A stretch of DNA of 64,000 nt from Symmachiella macrocystis (GTDB taxonomy: Bacteria > Planctomycetota > Planctomycetia > Planctomycetales > Planctomycetaceae), in contig NZ_SJPP01000002.1 in assembly GCF_007860075.1 (NCBI RefSeq), positions 186,001 through 250,000 on the forward strand. Reading direction: 5' to 3'. Below the pieces are notes generated by a model. The model saw only the letters and a list, made by a program, of their open reading frames with translations. It made no database searches and was not told where the DNA came from. The position numbers were made by a program, and so were the translations under genes. Shown here piece by piece: positions 52,633 to 60,532 of this stretch (position 1 is its first letter; each line of letters starts with the position of its first letter).

Positions 52633-53913
52633 TTAGCCACAGACGTTTACAAACGCATCCGTGATCCGCTGCAAGATTTCAGCATCGCTGGGATAAGTCG
52701 TCGGCAAAATCTGCCGCAACGGGATCGGCACTTCGTCCATGCGATACACGACTCCCGGAAGATGCACACCGTACACGGCAGTCGTGAAGCGAAGCTGGGG
52801 TTGGAAATGGACGGGCACGGTGGGGTGGTCCAGCAAAATCGTCGGGATGGTTTCTAAATAACGCCGGGCTGCTGGCGACATGTGCGGAACGCTTTCGCCC
52901 CCCACAAACAGGCACAGATCGACCTCGCCACGTTCGAACAGATCGTTGGCGGAGAATTCGCTCGGATTATACTGCGGATACCCTCGGCCCAAATTGACAC
53001 CAAACGGAAAACCCGTCTGCCAACAGAGTACACAGTCTGCTCCCGTGACGTCGCCATGCATTCGCATTCGCCGGGCATGAAACCGCGTGTAGGCATTCAA
53101 TTCGGTGACGAGTCGTAACAGAGCCTCGACGTTGAGATGCCCCAATTGCTGATGTGCTAATCCCAAACCAAAAAAGACGACACCACAACGACACGACTTC
53201 ATGCGGTCCGCTAGCTCTGTGAGTTGATCAATGGGAATACCGGAATAGGCGTCCTCTGTTGGCGACTCACCACGCAATAAACTGCGGAGCATCCAAATCA
53301 TTTCGAAATCAGTACCTGGCTCGACCGGCAGGAAGATGTCAGCGGCGTCGGCAGTTTGTGTTCGCTCGGAGTCAATCACGATCACGGTACGATCGCTGCG
53401 CCCATTCGGGACGAATTCACCAACCGGGTCCACGGAATAGCGTTCGAAATGTCGCGGATGACTTTGAACGGGGTCGACGCCCCAAAAGATCACCAGATCG
53501 GCGCGATTCTTGATTTCTCCTAAAGAGCATGTCGACTCCCCGACATGTTGAATCGCCATAATCGACGGTGCATGGCAGAGCGATGCCGTTGTGTCGATGA
53601 TTGCGCCAACTTTATCGGCGAGTTGCACAGCGGCGCGTTGTCCATCGGAACTGCTGCGCGACAACCCAAAAATTAGTGGAGCCTGCGACTTCAGCAATAA
53701 ATCGGCGGCATATTCAATTGCGGATGGGATCTCAACAGGCTGATCATTGATCGCCGCACTAGGTGGTTGCTGCGTGTCTTGTTCCAGAAACCAAGATTCA
53801 GAGAGTTTGCAAGCGCCGGACACCGCGTGGACCCGGCCGTTTTCGACCGACACCTGCAGGTCGTCACAAACACACCCACATTTAGTGCAGGCGACATTCT
53901 GTATCACTTCCAT
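52633..53913 (-). CDS. fhcB: Formylmethanofuran dehydrogenase subunit B (FwdB/FhcB)
   Basis: This 426-residue molybdopterin-type subunit begins with an Fe-S motif CTKCGCVC (Cys9, 12, 14, 16) and has a Cys in SLCHAPS (Cys113), at the place of the metal-ligating Cys of FwdB. KNRADLVIFWGVDPVQSHPRHFERYS and the ADAADIFLPVEPGTDFEMIWMLRSLLRG segment are typical. In planctomycetes, as in methylotrophs, the Fhc complex links formyl-tetrahydromethanopterin to formate in tetrahydromethanopterin-linked C1 metabolism. In bacterial Fhc the pterin site is often altered, so activity as a hydrolase complex is likely. The partners fhcA, fhcC and fhcD are not in the window. Confidence 0.88.
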   Translation of the reverse strand: MEVIQNVACTKCGCVCDDLQVSVENGRVHAVSGACKLSESWFLEQDTQQPPSAAINDQPVEIPSAIEYAADLLLKSQAPLIFGLSRSSSDGQRAAVQLADKVGAIIDTTASLCHAPSIMAIQHVGESTCSLGEIKNRADLVIFWGVDPVQSHPRHFERYSVDPVGEFVPNGRSDRTVIVIDSERTQTADAADIFLPVEPGTDFEMIWMLRSLLRGESPTEDAYSGIPIDQLTELADRMKSCRCGVVFFGLGLAHQQLGHLNVEALLRLVTELNAYTRFHARRMRMHGDVTGADCVLCWQTGFPFGVNLGRGYPQYNPSEFSANDLFERGEVDLCLFVGGESVPHMSPAARRYLETIPTILLDHPTVPVHFQPQLRFTTAVYGVHLPGVVYRMDEVPIPLRQILPTTYPSDAEILQRITDAFVNVCG

Positions 53914-54343
53914 CCAACACTTTCTCTGCTCTTAGCTCTGCTGCTGATCAATGGCTAATTTATCGAGGTAGCGGTGTCTCCGGAAAGGCACTCTGCAAGA
54001 TGCGAACAAATTTGATGCAAAGCTCATGCGCAAAGGCCGAACAGGTCGACAGACACGAAGATCGCCCCAAACCAATGTGGATAAAGGCGTTATCAAGTGC
54101 AGAAACGGTGAACCAATGCGTCTCCTCATGATCAATGTGTTAAGGAACGTCGAAAAAACGGTTCTCCTGAAAGAGACCTCTTTTGTGCGGTTTGAGACGG
54201 CCAGCGAAATAAGGGGCATTGATGCAGCGGATTCCTGAGAACGATTTTGCTACCATTCAGGCCTGGATCGTTTCGGGGATCTCGAATGTTTTTTACCTAG
54301 CACCTCAGATAGCAACAACTGAATTGATACAAGGTCAAGCTTG
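53914..54343. other. Intergenic region between fhcB and the EEP cluster (430 bp)
   Basis: The promoters of the divergent fhcB gene and the downstream plus-strand cluster should be here. The base composition is visibly more AT-rich than in neighbouring genes. A 70-codon open frame at 54026-54238 has no ribosome binding site and was not called. Confidence 0.35.
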
Positions 54344-55204
54344 ATGAAACGACTTCTTTTCGCTTTTCTGATTCTGGCAACTGTGGGACAACAGGCTGTC
54401 GCCGAATCTCTGAACGTCATGACGTGGAACATTCGCTTAAACACCCCCAGCGACGGAATCAATGCTTGGCCGAATCGAAAAGATTGGGTGGCAGAGATTA
54501 TCATCAAAAACAAAGTGGACATTGCAGGTTTCCAAGAGGTTCTCGTCGAACAACTTGAGGACTTGAAAGCTCGATTGCCGGATATGGACGTCTATGGCGT
54601 GGGCCGGAACGATGGCAAAAACGCTGGCGAGTTTACGCCGATTTTTTTCCGCAAGGATCGCTTCGAGTTGCTCGATCAGGCAACGTTCTGGCTTTCCATG
54701 ACGCCCGACAAAACTGCCAGCAAGGGATGGGATGCAGACCTGCCGCGAATTGCAAGTTGGGTCAAGCTTAAGGATCGCCAGACAGGCACCGTCTTTTATG
54801 TCATGAACACGCACTTTGATCATCGTGGAAAGCAGGCACGAGTCGAAAGTGCGAAACTTTTATTAAAACAGATGCGGGAGCAATTTGTGGATCATCCAGT
54901 CATTCTCACGGGTGATTTCAATACGCTGCCAGGCTCGCCTCCGTACAACATTTTGATTGGAAAAGGGACGCAGACCCGTCCCGTGTTTCTCGATGCACAC
55001 AAGCATTCAGTACAAAAACCGACCGGTCCAGATTCAACTTGGAACGGTTTCAAAGAAATTGAACCTAATCGCCGGATTGATTTTGTTTTCACCACGAAAT
55101 CGGTCAAAGTCAAACGGCTCCAGACGCTTGACGACCAGCGAGACGGCCGCTTCCCTTCCGATCACCTGCCGATTATCACAGAGCTTGAATTCCTACAGGA
55201 GTGA
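54344..55204 (+). CDS. Secreted endonuclease/exonuclease/phosphatase (EEP) family protein
   Basis: This 286-residue protein starts at ATG 54344 with AAGG upstream. The signal peptide is MKRLLFAFLILATVGQQAVA. All EEP motifs are present: MTWNIR, GFQEV with the metal Glu, NTHFDHRG, the DNase-like GDFNTLP, RRIDFVF, and SDHLPI with the catalytic His. The family includes DNases, phosphodiesterases and inositol or sphingolipid phosphatases. The export signal excludes a role in chromosomal repair unless the signal is not cleaved. It is the first gene of a tight plus-strand cluster, 37 nt before the next. Confidence 0.87.
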   Translation: MKRLLFAFLILATVGQQAVAESLNVMTWNIRLNTPSDGINAWPNRKDWVAEIIIKNKVDIAGFQEVLVEQLEDLKARLPDMDVYGVGRNDGKNAGEFTPIFFRKDRFELLDQATFWLSMTPDKTASKGWDADLPRIASWVKLKDRQTGTVFYVMNTHFDHRGKQARVESAKLLLKQMREQFVDHPVILTGDFNTLPGSPPYNILIGKGTQTRPVFLDAHKHSVQKPTGPDSTWNGFKEIEPNRRIDFVFTTKSVKVKRLQTLDDQRDGRFPSDHLPIITELEFLQE

Positions 55205-55241
55205 CCTGCCACTCCATCCATTTTTTCCCAAAGGATATCGA

Positions 55242-55460
55242 ATGAGTCACGAGGACAAACCATGTCCTGATTGCGATGGCACCTTGAAGGCCGTCAGGCT
55301 GATCGACAATGATTTCGGCAGGCAGCGAGAGGTTGAATACACGGTTCCTAAAGCAAAGAAGGAATTTTGGAGCAGCAGATTCCCGATTGCAGGCAAAGTC
55401 GCCGCTTTCGTATGCGATTCGTGTGGAAGAATGCTCTTCTACGCTCAGAGCAAGGAGTAA
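55242..55460 (+). CDS. Small two-CxxC zinc-ribbon protein
   Basis: This 72-residue protein starts at ATG 55242 with AAAGGATATCGA upstream as ribosome binding site. CPDC at the N-terminus and CDSC near the C-terminus give a four-Cys zinc ribbon, with KEFWSSRFPIAGKVAAFVCDSCGRMLFYAQ between. Such ribbons mediate protein or nucleic-acid contacts. Its stop lies 10 nt before the tspO start, and its last codons supply the tspO ribosome binding site AAGGAG. Confidence 0.75.
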   Translation: MSHEDKPCPDCDGTLKAVRLIDNDFGRQREVEYTVPKAKKEFWSSRFPIAGKVAAFVCDSCGRMLFYAQSKE

Positions 55461-55470
55461 GCAATCTACG

Positions 55471-55872
55471 ATGGAATGGATGGACTGGTACAACAACTTG
55501 GCGAAACCTTCATGGACACCCACCGGGTCCACGATTGGGTTGATCTGGCAGATTCTCTACCCGATTATCATCGCCTCATTCGGCTATGTATTCGTGCAGG
55601 CGTTTCGCAAGAAGGTGCCGTGGATCGTCGCACTTCCGTTTGCCATGAATCTCGTGGTGAACCTGATTTTCACCCCCATTCAATTTGGGATGCGAAATCT
55701 GCCGTTGGCAGCGGTGGACATTTTGATCGTGTGGGGCACAATCATTTGGATGACGGTGGCAATCTGGCGGCATTATCGTTGGGTGGCTGTGGCGCAAGTG
55801 CCGTACTTCGTGTGGGTTTCGATTGCGACATACTTGCAACTCAGTATTACGTGGATGAATTGGGGGGAGTAA
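55471..55872 (+). CDS. tspO: TspO/MBR family membrane protein
   Basis: This 133-residue protein with five predicted helices shows the TspO pattern: KPSWTPTGSTIGLIWQILYPIIIASFGYVF near the N-terminus, LVVNLIFTPIQFGMRNLPLAAVDILIVWGTIIWMTVAIW, and PYFVWVSIATYLQLSITWMNW at the C-terminus. TspO binds porphyrins and sterols and in bacteria responds to light and oxidative stress. Its stop overlaps the ATG of the deaminase gene by one base (TAATG), so the pair is coupled. Confidence 0.85.
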   Translation: MEWMDWYNNLAKPSWTPTGSTIGLIWQILYPIIIASFGYVFVQAFRKKVPWIVALPFAMNLVVNLIFTPIQFGMRNLPLAAVDILIVWGTIIWMTVAIWRHYRWVAVAQVPYFVWVSIATYLQLSITWMNWGE

Positions 55873-56330
55873 TGCTTGACCACGAACATCACATGCGACG
55901 AGCGATTGAACTGGCTGCGAATGTTCCCGACCTTCCGTTCGGCGCACTGATTGTCGACCAGTCTTCCGGCGAGAGTCTTGCGGAGGGATGGAATAAGTCG
56001 TCCACCAACCCCACGTGGCACGGTGAGATCGACGCCATCAATCAAATGGCTGGTGCGGTGCGTGATTGGAAGGAGCGGCGGCTGGCTCTGTACACCACTG
56101 CTGAACCCTGCCCGATGTGCCAGGGAGCCATCCTGTGGACCGGAATCGAAACGGTGGTGTTTGGTTCGTCGATCCGATTCCTGCAAGAGCTTGGTTGGAA
56201 ACAAATTGATATCTTCGCGCAAGAGGTTGCACAGCGAACTCCGTTTCAAGACTGCACATTGATCGGCGGAATTCTGGAAGATGAATGTCACGCGCTGTTT
56301 AAGGCGGCATCGAAGAAGACCCCCGAGTGA
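55872..56330 (+). CDS. Nucleoside/base deaminase (CMP/dCMP-type zinc fold)
   Basis: This 152-residue protein starts at ATG 55872 within the tspO stop. Zinc and catalytic motifs are WHGEIDAI (HxE with Gly in place of the usual Ala) and AEPCPMCQGAILW (PCxxC). The C-terminal part (IDIFAQEVAQRTPFQDCTLIGGILEDECHALF) fits guanine-deaminase/TadA-like proteins more than cytidine deaminase. It probably deaminates a purine base or nucleoside, and the substrate is not determinable. Overlapping translation places it in one transcript with tspO, upstream of the UV-endonuclease fusion. Confidence 0.85.
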   Translation: MLDHEHHMRRAIELAANVPDLPFGALIVDQSSGESLAEGWNKSSTNPTWHGEIDAINQMAGAVRDWKERRLALYTTAEPCPMCQGAILWTGIETVVFGSSIRFLQELGWKQIDIFAQEVAQRTPFQDCTLIGGILEDECHALFKAASKKTPE

Positions 56331-56368
56331 AGCCGCATAAAACCTGAAGAAATTGGAAGCCTAACCTC

Positions 56369-57544
56369 TTGAAAAACAACGCATCACGTTCGTCCTCAAT
56401 TCGCTTGGGACTCTGCTGCACCTTCTTGGAGCAGCCCATCAAGTTTCGCAACACGACAGTCAAAGCAATAAGCAGCATGGAGCGCGATGCCGCTCTGAAC
56501 AAGCTGTCCGGGTTGTGCATGGCAAACGCCCAGGCATTGCAGCAATCACTTCAATTCTGTGCCGACAACGGCATTGGCTGCTTCCGCATCAACAGTCAAG
56601 TTCTGCCAGTGAAGACTCACGCCGAATGCGGCTACGATATATGCGATTTTCCTGACAGTGATGAGATTGTGCGTCAGTTCAAGGCATGCGGCAAGTTCGC
56701 CCAGGACCACGACATCCGCACGTGTTTTCATCCCGACCAATTTGTGGTGCTGAACTCGCCACGTCCCGATGTAGTCGATCGGTCGATTGCTGAACTGGAA
56801 TACCAGGCCGAGGTTGCTGAGTGGGTCGGAGCTGATGTCGTCAATATTCATGGCGGCGGAGCGTATGGCGATAAACCAAAGGCCCTGGCTGATTTCGCTA
56901 GGAATCTGAAACGATTGTCCTCACGGGTTAGAACCCGGCTGACGGTCGAGAATGATGACACGACATACACACCCTCGGACCTGCTACCGCTCTGCCGGGC
57001 AGAAGGTATTCCGTTGGTCTACGACGTCCATCATCACCGCTGCAATCAAGATGAGAAATCTGTCGAAGAGATAACCGAGCAAGCCATCAGCACTTGGAAC
57101 CGGGAGCCACTGTTTCACATCTCTAGCCCCATCGAAGGCTGGGAGGGGCCAAAGCCTCGGCGACATCACGATTTCATTGACATTGAGGACTTTCCCAAAT
57201 ATTGGCGAGAGCTGGACCTAACCATCGAGGTGGAAGCTAAGGCCAAAGAGGTCGCTGTGCTGCGGCTGAAGAAGCAATTGGCCGAAAGCTGGGTCGTCTA
57301 CATTCTACGCTGCAGTGACGGCTCGCTTTACACGGGAATCACAAACGATTTGTCCCGGAGATGTGAGCAACACAACAACGGGACAGCTTCGCGATATACT
57401 CGCAGCCGTTTGCCTGTCGAGTTGGTCTACCGAGAAGCCCAAGAGAGTCGAAGTCGAGCGTTGAAACGAGAACTGGCGATCAAAGCGATGACACGAAAAG
57501 CGAAAGAAACTCTGATTCAGTCCGCTGCGAAACTTATGAAATGA
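56369..57544 (+). CDS. UV-damage endonuclease (UVDE) fused to a GIY-YIG nuclease domain
   Basis: This 391-residue protein starts at TTG 56369, with GGAAG upstream. Residues ~10-305 are a UvsE/UVDE TIM barrel: IRLGLCC, FRINSQVLP, FHPDQFVVL (His121, Gln124), NIHGGG (His161), LTVEND (Glu194), VYDVHHH (Asp219, His222), HISSP (His250), HHDF (His267) and VEAKAKE (Glu289). The UVDE Lys two residues before His250 is Leu248. Residues ~308-385 are a GIY-YIG domain of the UPF0213/YhbQ type: VYILRCSDGSLYTGIT, LSRRCEQHNNG with the catalytic-type Arg, and REL with Glu368. UVDE nicks DNA next to UV photoproducts and GIY-YIG domains are separate nucleases. I know of no standard protein with both. The frame is continuous, so this is a true fusion. 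Confidence 0.85.
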   Translation: MKNNASRSSSIRLGLCCTFLEQPIKFRNTTVKAISSMERDAALNKLSGLCMANAQALQQSLQFCADNGIGCFRINSQVLPVKTHAECGYDICDFPDSDEIVRQFKACGKFAQDHDIRTCFHPDQFVVLNSPRPDVVDRSIAELEYQAEVAEWVGADVVNIHGGGAYGDKPKALADFARNLKRLSSRVRTRLTVENDDTTYTPSDLLPLCRAEGIPLVYDVHHHRCNQDEKSVEEITEQAISTWNREPLFHISSPIEGWEGPKPRRHHDFIDIEDFPKYWRELDLTIEVEAKAKEVAVLRLKKQLAESWVVYILRCSDGSLYTGITNDLSRRCEQHNNGTASRYTRSRLPVELVYREAQESRSRALKRELAIKAMTRKAKETLIQSAAKLMK

Positions 57545-57626
57545 CAAGGGTGCCGAATTTCTACAATTGCACGGTCGCATCCAATTCCGCAATAATCCAT
57601 GAGGCGATTTTGCCAAGGAGGGAATC

Positions 57627-57776
57627 ATGAACGACAAAAACACAAACCGAGAATCAAAACCACCGCGCCCTGTCTGCCCGGTCTGCGGCGGCGAACTGAT
57701 TGAAATCCGCGCCAAGCTCCAATGTTCCCGCTGCCACACGATTTGCGAAACGTGTTGCGAAGGGGGACGGGGATAA
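57627..57776 (+). CDS. 49-residue multi-Cys zinc-ribbon protein
   Basis: This small gene starts at ATG 57627 with a strong ribosome binding site AAGGAGGGAA. The protein has CPVC, CSRC and CETCC motifs in 49 residues, enough for one zinc ribbon with two extra Cys. It follows the UVDE-GIY-YIG gene by 82 nt on the same strand and ends with GGRG. The strong ribosome binding site and Cys pattern argue it is real. Its function is unknown, and nucleic-acid or partner binding is a guess from the fold class. Confidence 0.65.
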   Translation: MNDKNTNRESKPPRPVCPVCGGELIEIRAKLQCSRCHTICETCCEGGRG

Positions 57777-58042
57777 GCTGCAGCGAAGTTCTTAGGGTGT
57801 AGCGTGAGAATTGCCAGGCCACCACGATCACAGCTGTGGTTGATGTATTTGGTCGCGGTGATCTTCCCGCATGTGGACGTTCAGAGGAAAGTCGTGGGGC
57901 AAAGACGACTTTAATGCTTCAGAGCTTATGGCTGTGGTGTTACTGGATGGCAGTGGAGCGTTGATGGTGTGGTTGCCGTGGCATTGCAATCAGTTTTGCG
58001 AACACACCCGTCGCTGCTCTAGGTGTACCATTCAGAATCGGT

Positions 58043-60532
58043 CTATGGGGTTTCGCCAGATGGGGGGGCTGAGGTGTCCCCGTTTTTGTCGGTTGCTTGG
58101 CGAACATCCACGACCAGTTTGCGTTTTCCTTTGGTGATGTACACAACGCCCTCAGCCCATTTTTCGTTGACAAAAGGACTTTGGAAAGCGTAGTCCGGTG
58201 CCAAATCGATCGGTGCACCATTCAATTCGGGCGCCTGATCGCTTTGCAGGGAGAAGGTAAAATTGCCAGAGTCTCTTAGGCCCCGGTAGTGCAGGACGTC
58301 ATCTTCGATGCTTACTGTTTGTTTCAAGATTTCTTGTTGGAACGTTTCGAAGTTGCCTGCGAAATCTTCGCTACGCGCAACTTCTAAGATCACTGGCGTG
58401 TATTCATCGGAACAGCGAAGCCAACGAGCGTCGTCCCAATCCCAAGTACCGCGGACCACTTTGACTGCCGCAAAAGCGCGTTTTGCTTGGGCAAAAATCC
58501 AGCCGTCCCGCTCGTGTCGTTTGAGATCGGTTGAAAAGCAGACACGCATCGCCTTGGTGGCATCAGCATGACGAAGTTTTTGTGCAATCAGGGTTCCTTT
58601 GTGCTGAATTGCCCAGTGTGCATTGTAGGTGCTGCGATCAGTCTCACATCGTGGATACAAGGTCGAGTTGGGTTCCCCCGCAAAGATAATGCCATGCCAC
58701 CGGTTTTGTTGGCTAATGGCGGTCCAATAGTCTTTGGGGTGACTGCCGAAGAGCAAACTTCCCATAATAAAATCGGGAGTGCAGTACGAATAGCGGACGA
58801 TTCCGCCCTGTTCGGGATCGACGTCGTAAATTGGCTCGTTCGGTCGAGAGAGCGAAAGTGATTGTTGGTAATCGAGATGGCGTCCTAAACGGCGTGATTG
58901 ACATTCGTAGACACCTCGTCCTTGGGGATCCAATGCAATGTCCATGACCACCAGTGGCAAACGGTAGGTTGTGGTGGCAATGACTGGTAAGGTTTCGTGA
59001 TGGTGGGCGCGGTTTCCTTGCCCCAAGTAAAACCAACTCATGGCACGGTTGCGATCGTGGTGAGCAAGGGCCCAGGCACCAGGATACAGTCGCGTTTTTC
59101 CACCACCCCGCATGCCGCCCAATTGTTCTTGTGCCCAATTGGCCCACCACACATCCAGGCCAGCTTTGACGAGAGATTTTAGTTCCGGGTCGTCCGTAAA
59201 GTCATAAATATTGTGCCAACCTTGCAGGGTTCGCGAACCATAACCGGAAGGGGAAATTTCGATCAACATGCCCCTTTTCACACGTTCCCGATAGTAGCGT
59301 TTCAGATACTTTCGCCATGCAGCCAGTTGTTCTTGGGCGGTGGAACCATCTTGGTAGCGAAATGTTTCCCCCAGCGGAGATGCAGCCAGCATTCGCGCAG
59401 CTGCCCAACGCGTTGCGTCGCGCTGCGCGCTATGATTTTCACTGCCCCAGAGTCGCCAGGTGTCTTCTGGATCCGATTCCGACATTTTAGATTCGGTGTA
59501 AGCCCAGTCGGCAAAAAGTTGCTCCATGGCATGGACAGCATCATCGCTGAGACGACCTTCCATGGAGCCACCGGGGCCGAACAGTCCGTAAATGCGATAA
59601 AACACTCCTCCCAGCCAATGCAGACCAAATTCGCCGGTCGCTTGTTCCTCTTGTCGTAGAACTTTAATGGCTTCCAAGATCGCGGCATTCGCTCGTTCCG
59701 ATTCTGTTTCCAGATGCAACGCAGCCAGTGCAAATATTAACCGACTGAAGACATATTGATTGATCTGTACATCCCGAATTATTTTGACTTCCCCCCAAGG
59801 TGCGGAATCGCAGGCCCCCAATTCCTCTGCCTTGGGCCATGCCGAGCTGTCCTCTGTCGGTGAATCCCAACCTTCGACAACTTGATCCGACGTTTGCCAT
59901 TGATTGTTGGTGACGATCACTTGGGGTGCGCCCTGCTCGAAGTCGATATGCAGCAGCCCCAACACCCCAGCCGGGTTGGGTTCGTCACCCAAGTTGCGTG
60001 CTGCAATCGTGACGACATTGTCCCCCGGTTTTAAATGCTGGGTGATATCAATCAACTTGGCGTGTTGGAATCCGTTGGCTCGGCCGACGAGTTTCCCGTT
60101 AATTGATACTGTGCAGGTATTGTCGACGGCCAATACCATGTGGGCCTTTTTGATTGGGTTTTGAGTCGGGAGAGTCAGTTGTCGGCGAAAATATCGTAAG
60201 CCGGAGGGGGGATGACTGGGAGAATTTTGTTCGGGGTACCAAATCCATTGCGCTTGCTGTAGTTCACGAAGCGAGCGCACGGGGTCGACGCTGGAATCGA
60301 GTTCAGCAAAAGGTCGATCCAGATATTCAGTCAGGTAACTGTCCCGCCTCTTGGAGAACCCATCGCGCACTTCACTGAGTGCCTCATCAGTCAATGCGGT
60401 TACCTGCCGGTCATTGGTCATGCAGAGAGCGCACACAGTGATTGAAACGATCCAAGAAAATTTGGCAAACTTGCATGGAAAATTAACAAGCAGATAAGAG
60501 AGCCGATTTTCGTCTTGTGGGGCGATATGCAT
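58043..60532 (-). CDS. Large secreted protein: sugar-binding-like N-terminus, alpha-barrel-like core
   Basis: This 829-residue protein starts at ATG 60532. The N-terminus has a hydrophobic stretch (WIVSITVCALCM), so it is exported. Residues ~90-225 form a galactose-binding-like module (AQWIWYPEQNS, CTVSINGKLVGRANGFQHAKLIDITQHLKPGDNVVTIAARN), closely parallel to the insert in the DUF1549 protein at 19745. A long helical core follows (GLHWLGGVFYRIYGLFGPGGSMEGRL, GWHNIYDFTDDPELKSLVKAGLDVWWANWAQ), like an (alpha/alpha) toroid, then a beta-rich C-terminus. This layout is seen in polysaccharide lyases and glycosidases, but no family motif was identified. The function is unknown. Confidence 0.7.
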   Translation of the reverse strand: MHIAPQDENRLSYLLVNFPCKFAKFSWIVSITVCALCMTNDRQVTALTDEALSEVRDGFSKRRDSYLTEYLDRPFAELDSSVDPVRSLRELQQAQWIWYPEQNSPSHPPSGLRYFRRQLTLPTQNPIKKAHMVLAVDNTCTVSINGKLVGRANGFQHAKLIDITQHLKPGDNVVTIAARNLGDEPNPAGVLGLLHIDFEQGAPQVIVTNNQWQTSDQVVEGWDSPTEDSSAWPKAEELGACDSAPWGEVKIIRDVQINQYVFSRLIFALAALHLETESERANAAILEAIKVLRQEEQATGEFGLHWLGGVFYRIYGLFGPGGSMEGRLSDDAVHAMEQLFADWAYTESKMSESDPEDTWRLWGSENHSAQRDATRWAAARMLAASPLGETFRYQDGSTAQEQLAAWRKYLKRYYRERVKRGMLIEISPSGYGSRTLQGWHNIYDFTDDPELKSLVKAGLDVWWANWAQEQLGGMRGGGKTRLYPGAWALAHHDRNRAMSWFYLGQGNRAHHHETLPVIATTTYRLPLVVMDIALDPQGRGVYECQSRRLGRHLDYQQSLSLSRPNEPIYDVDPEQGGIVRYSYCTPDFIMGSLLFGSHPKDYWTAISQQNRWHGIIFAGEPNSTLYPRCETDRSTYNAHWAIQHKGTLIAQKLRHADATKAMRVCFSTDLKRHERDGWIFAQAKRAFAAVKVVRGTWDWDDARWLRCSDEYTPVILEVARSEDFAGNFETFQQEILKQTVSIEDDVLHYRGLRDSGNFTFSLQSDQAPELNGAPIDLAPDYAFQSPFVNEKWAEGVVYITKGKRKLVVDVRQATDKNGDTSAPPSGETP

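Noticed and set aside
54026-54238. Seventy-codon frame between fhcB and the EEP gene
   Set aside because: It has no ribosome binding site and a biased basic composition. The region reads as intergenic.
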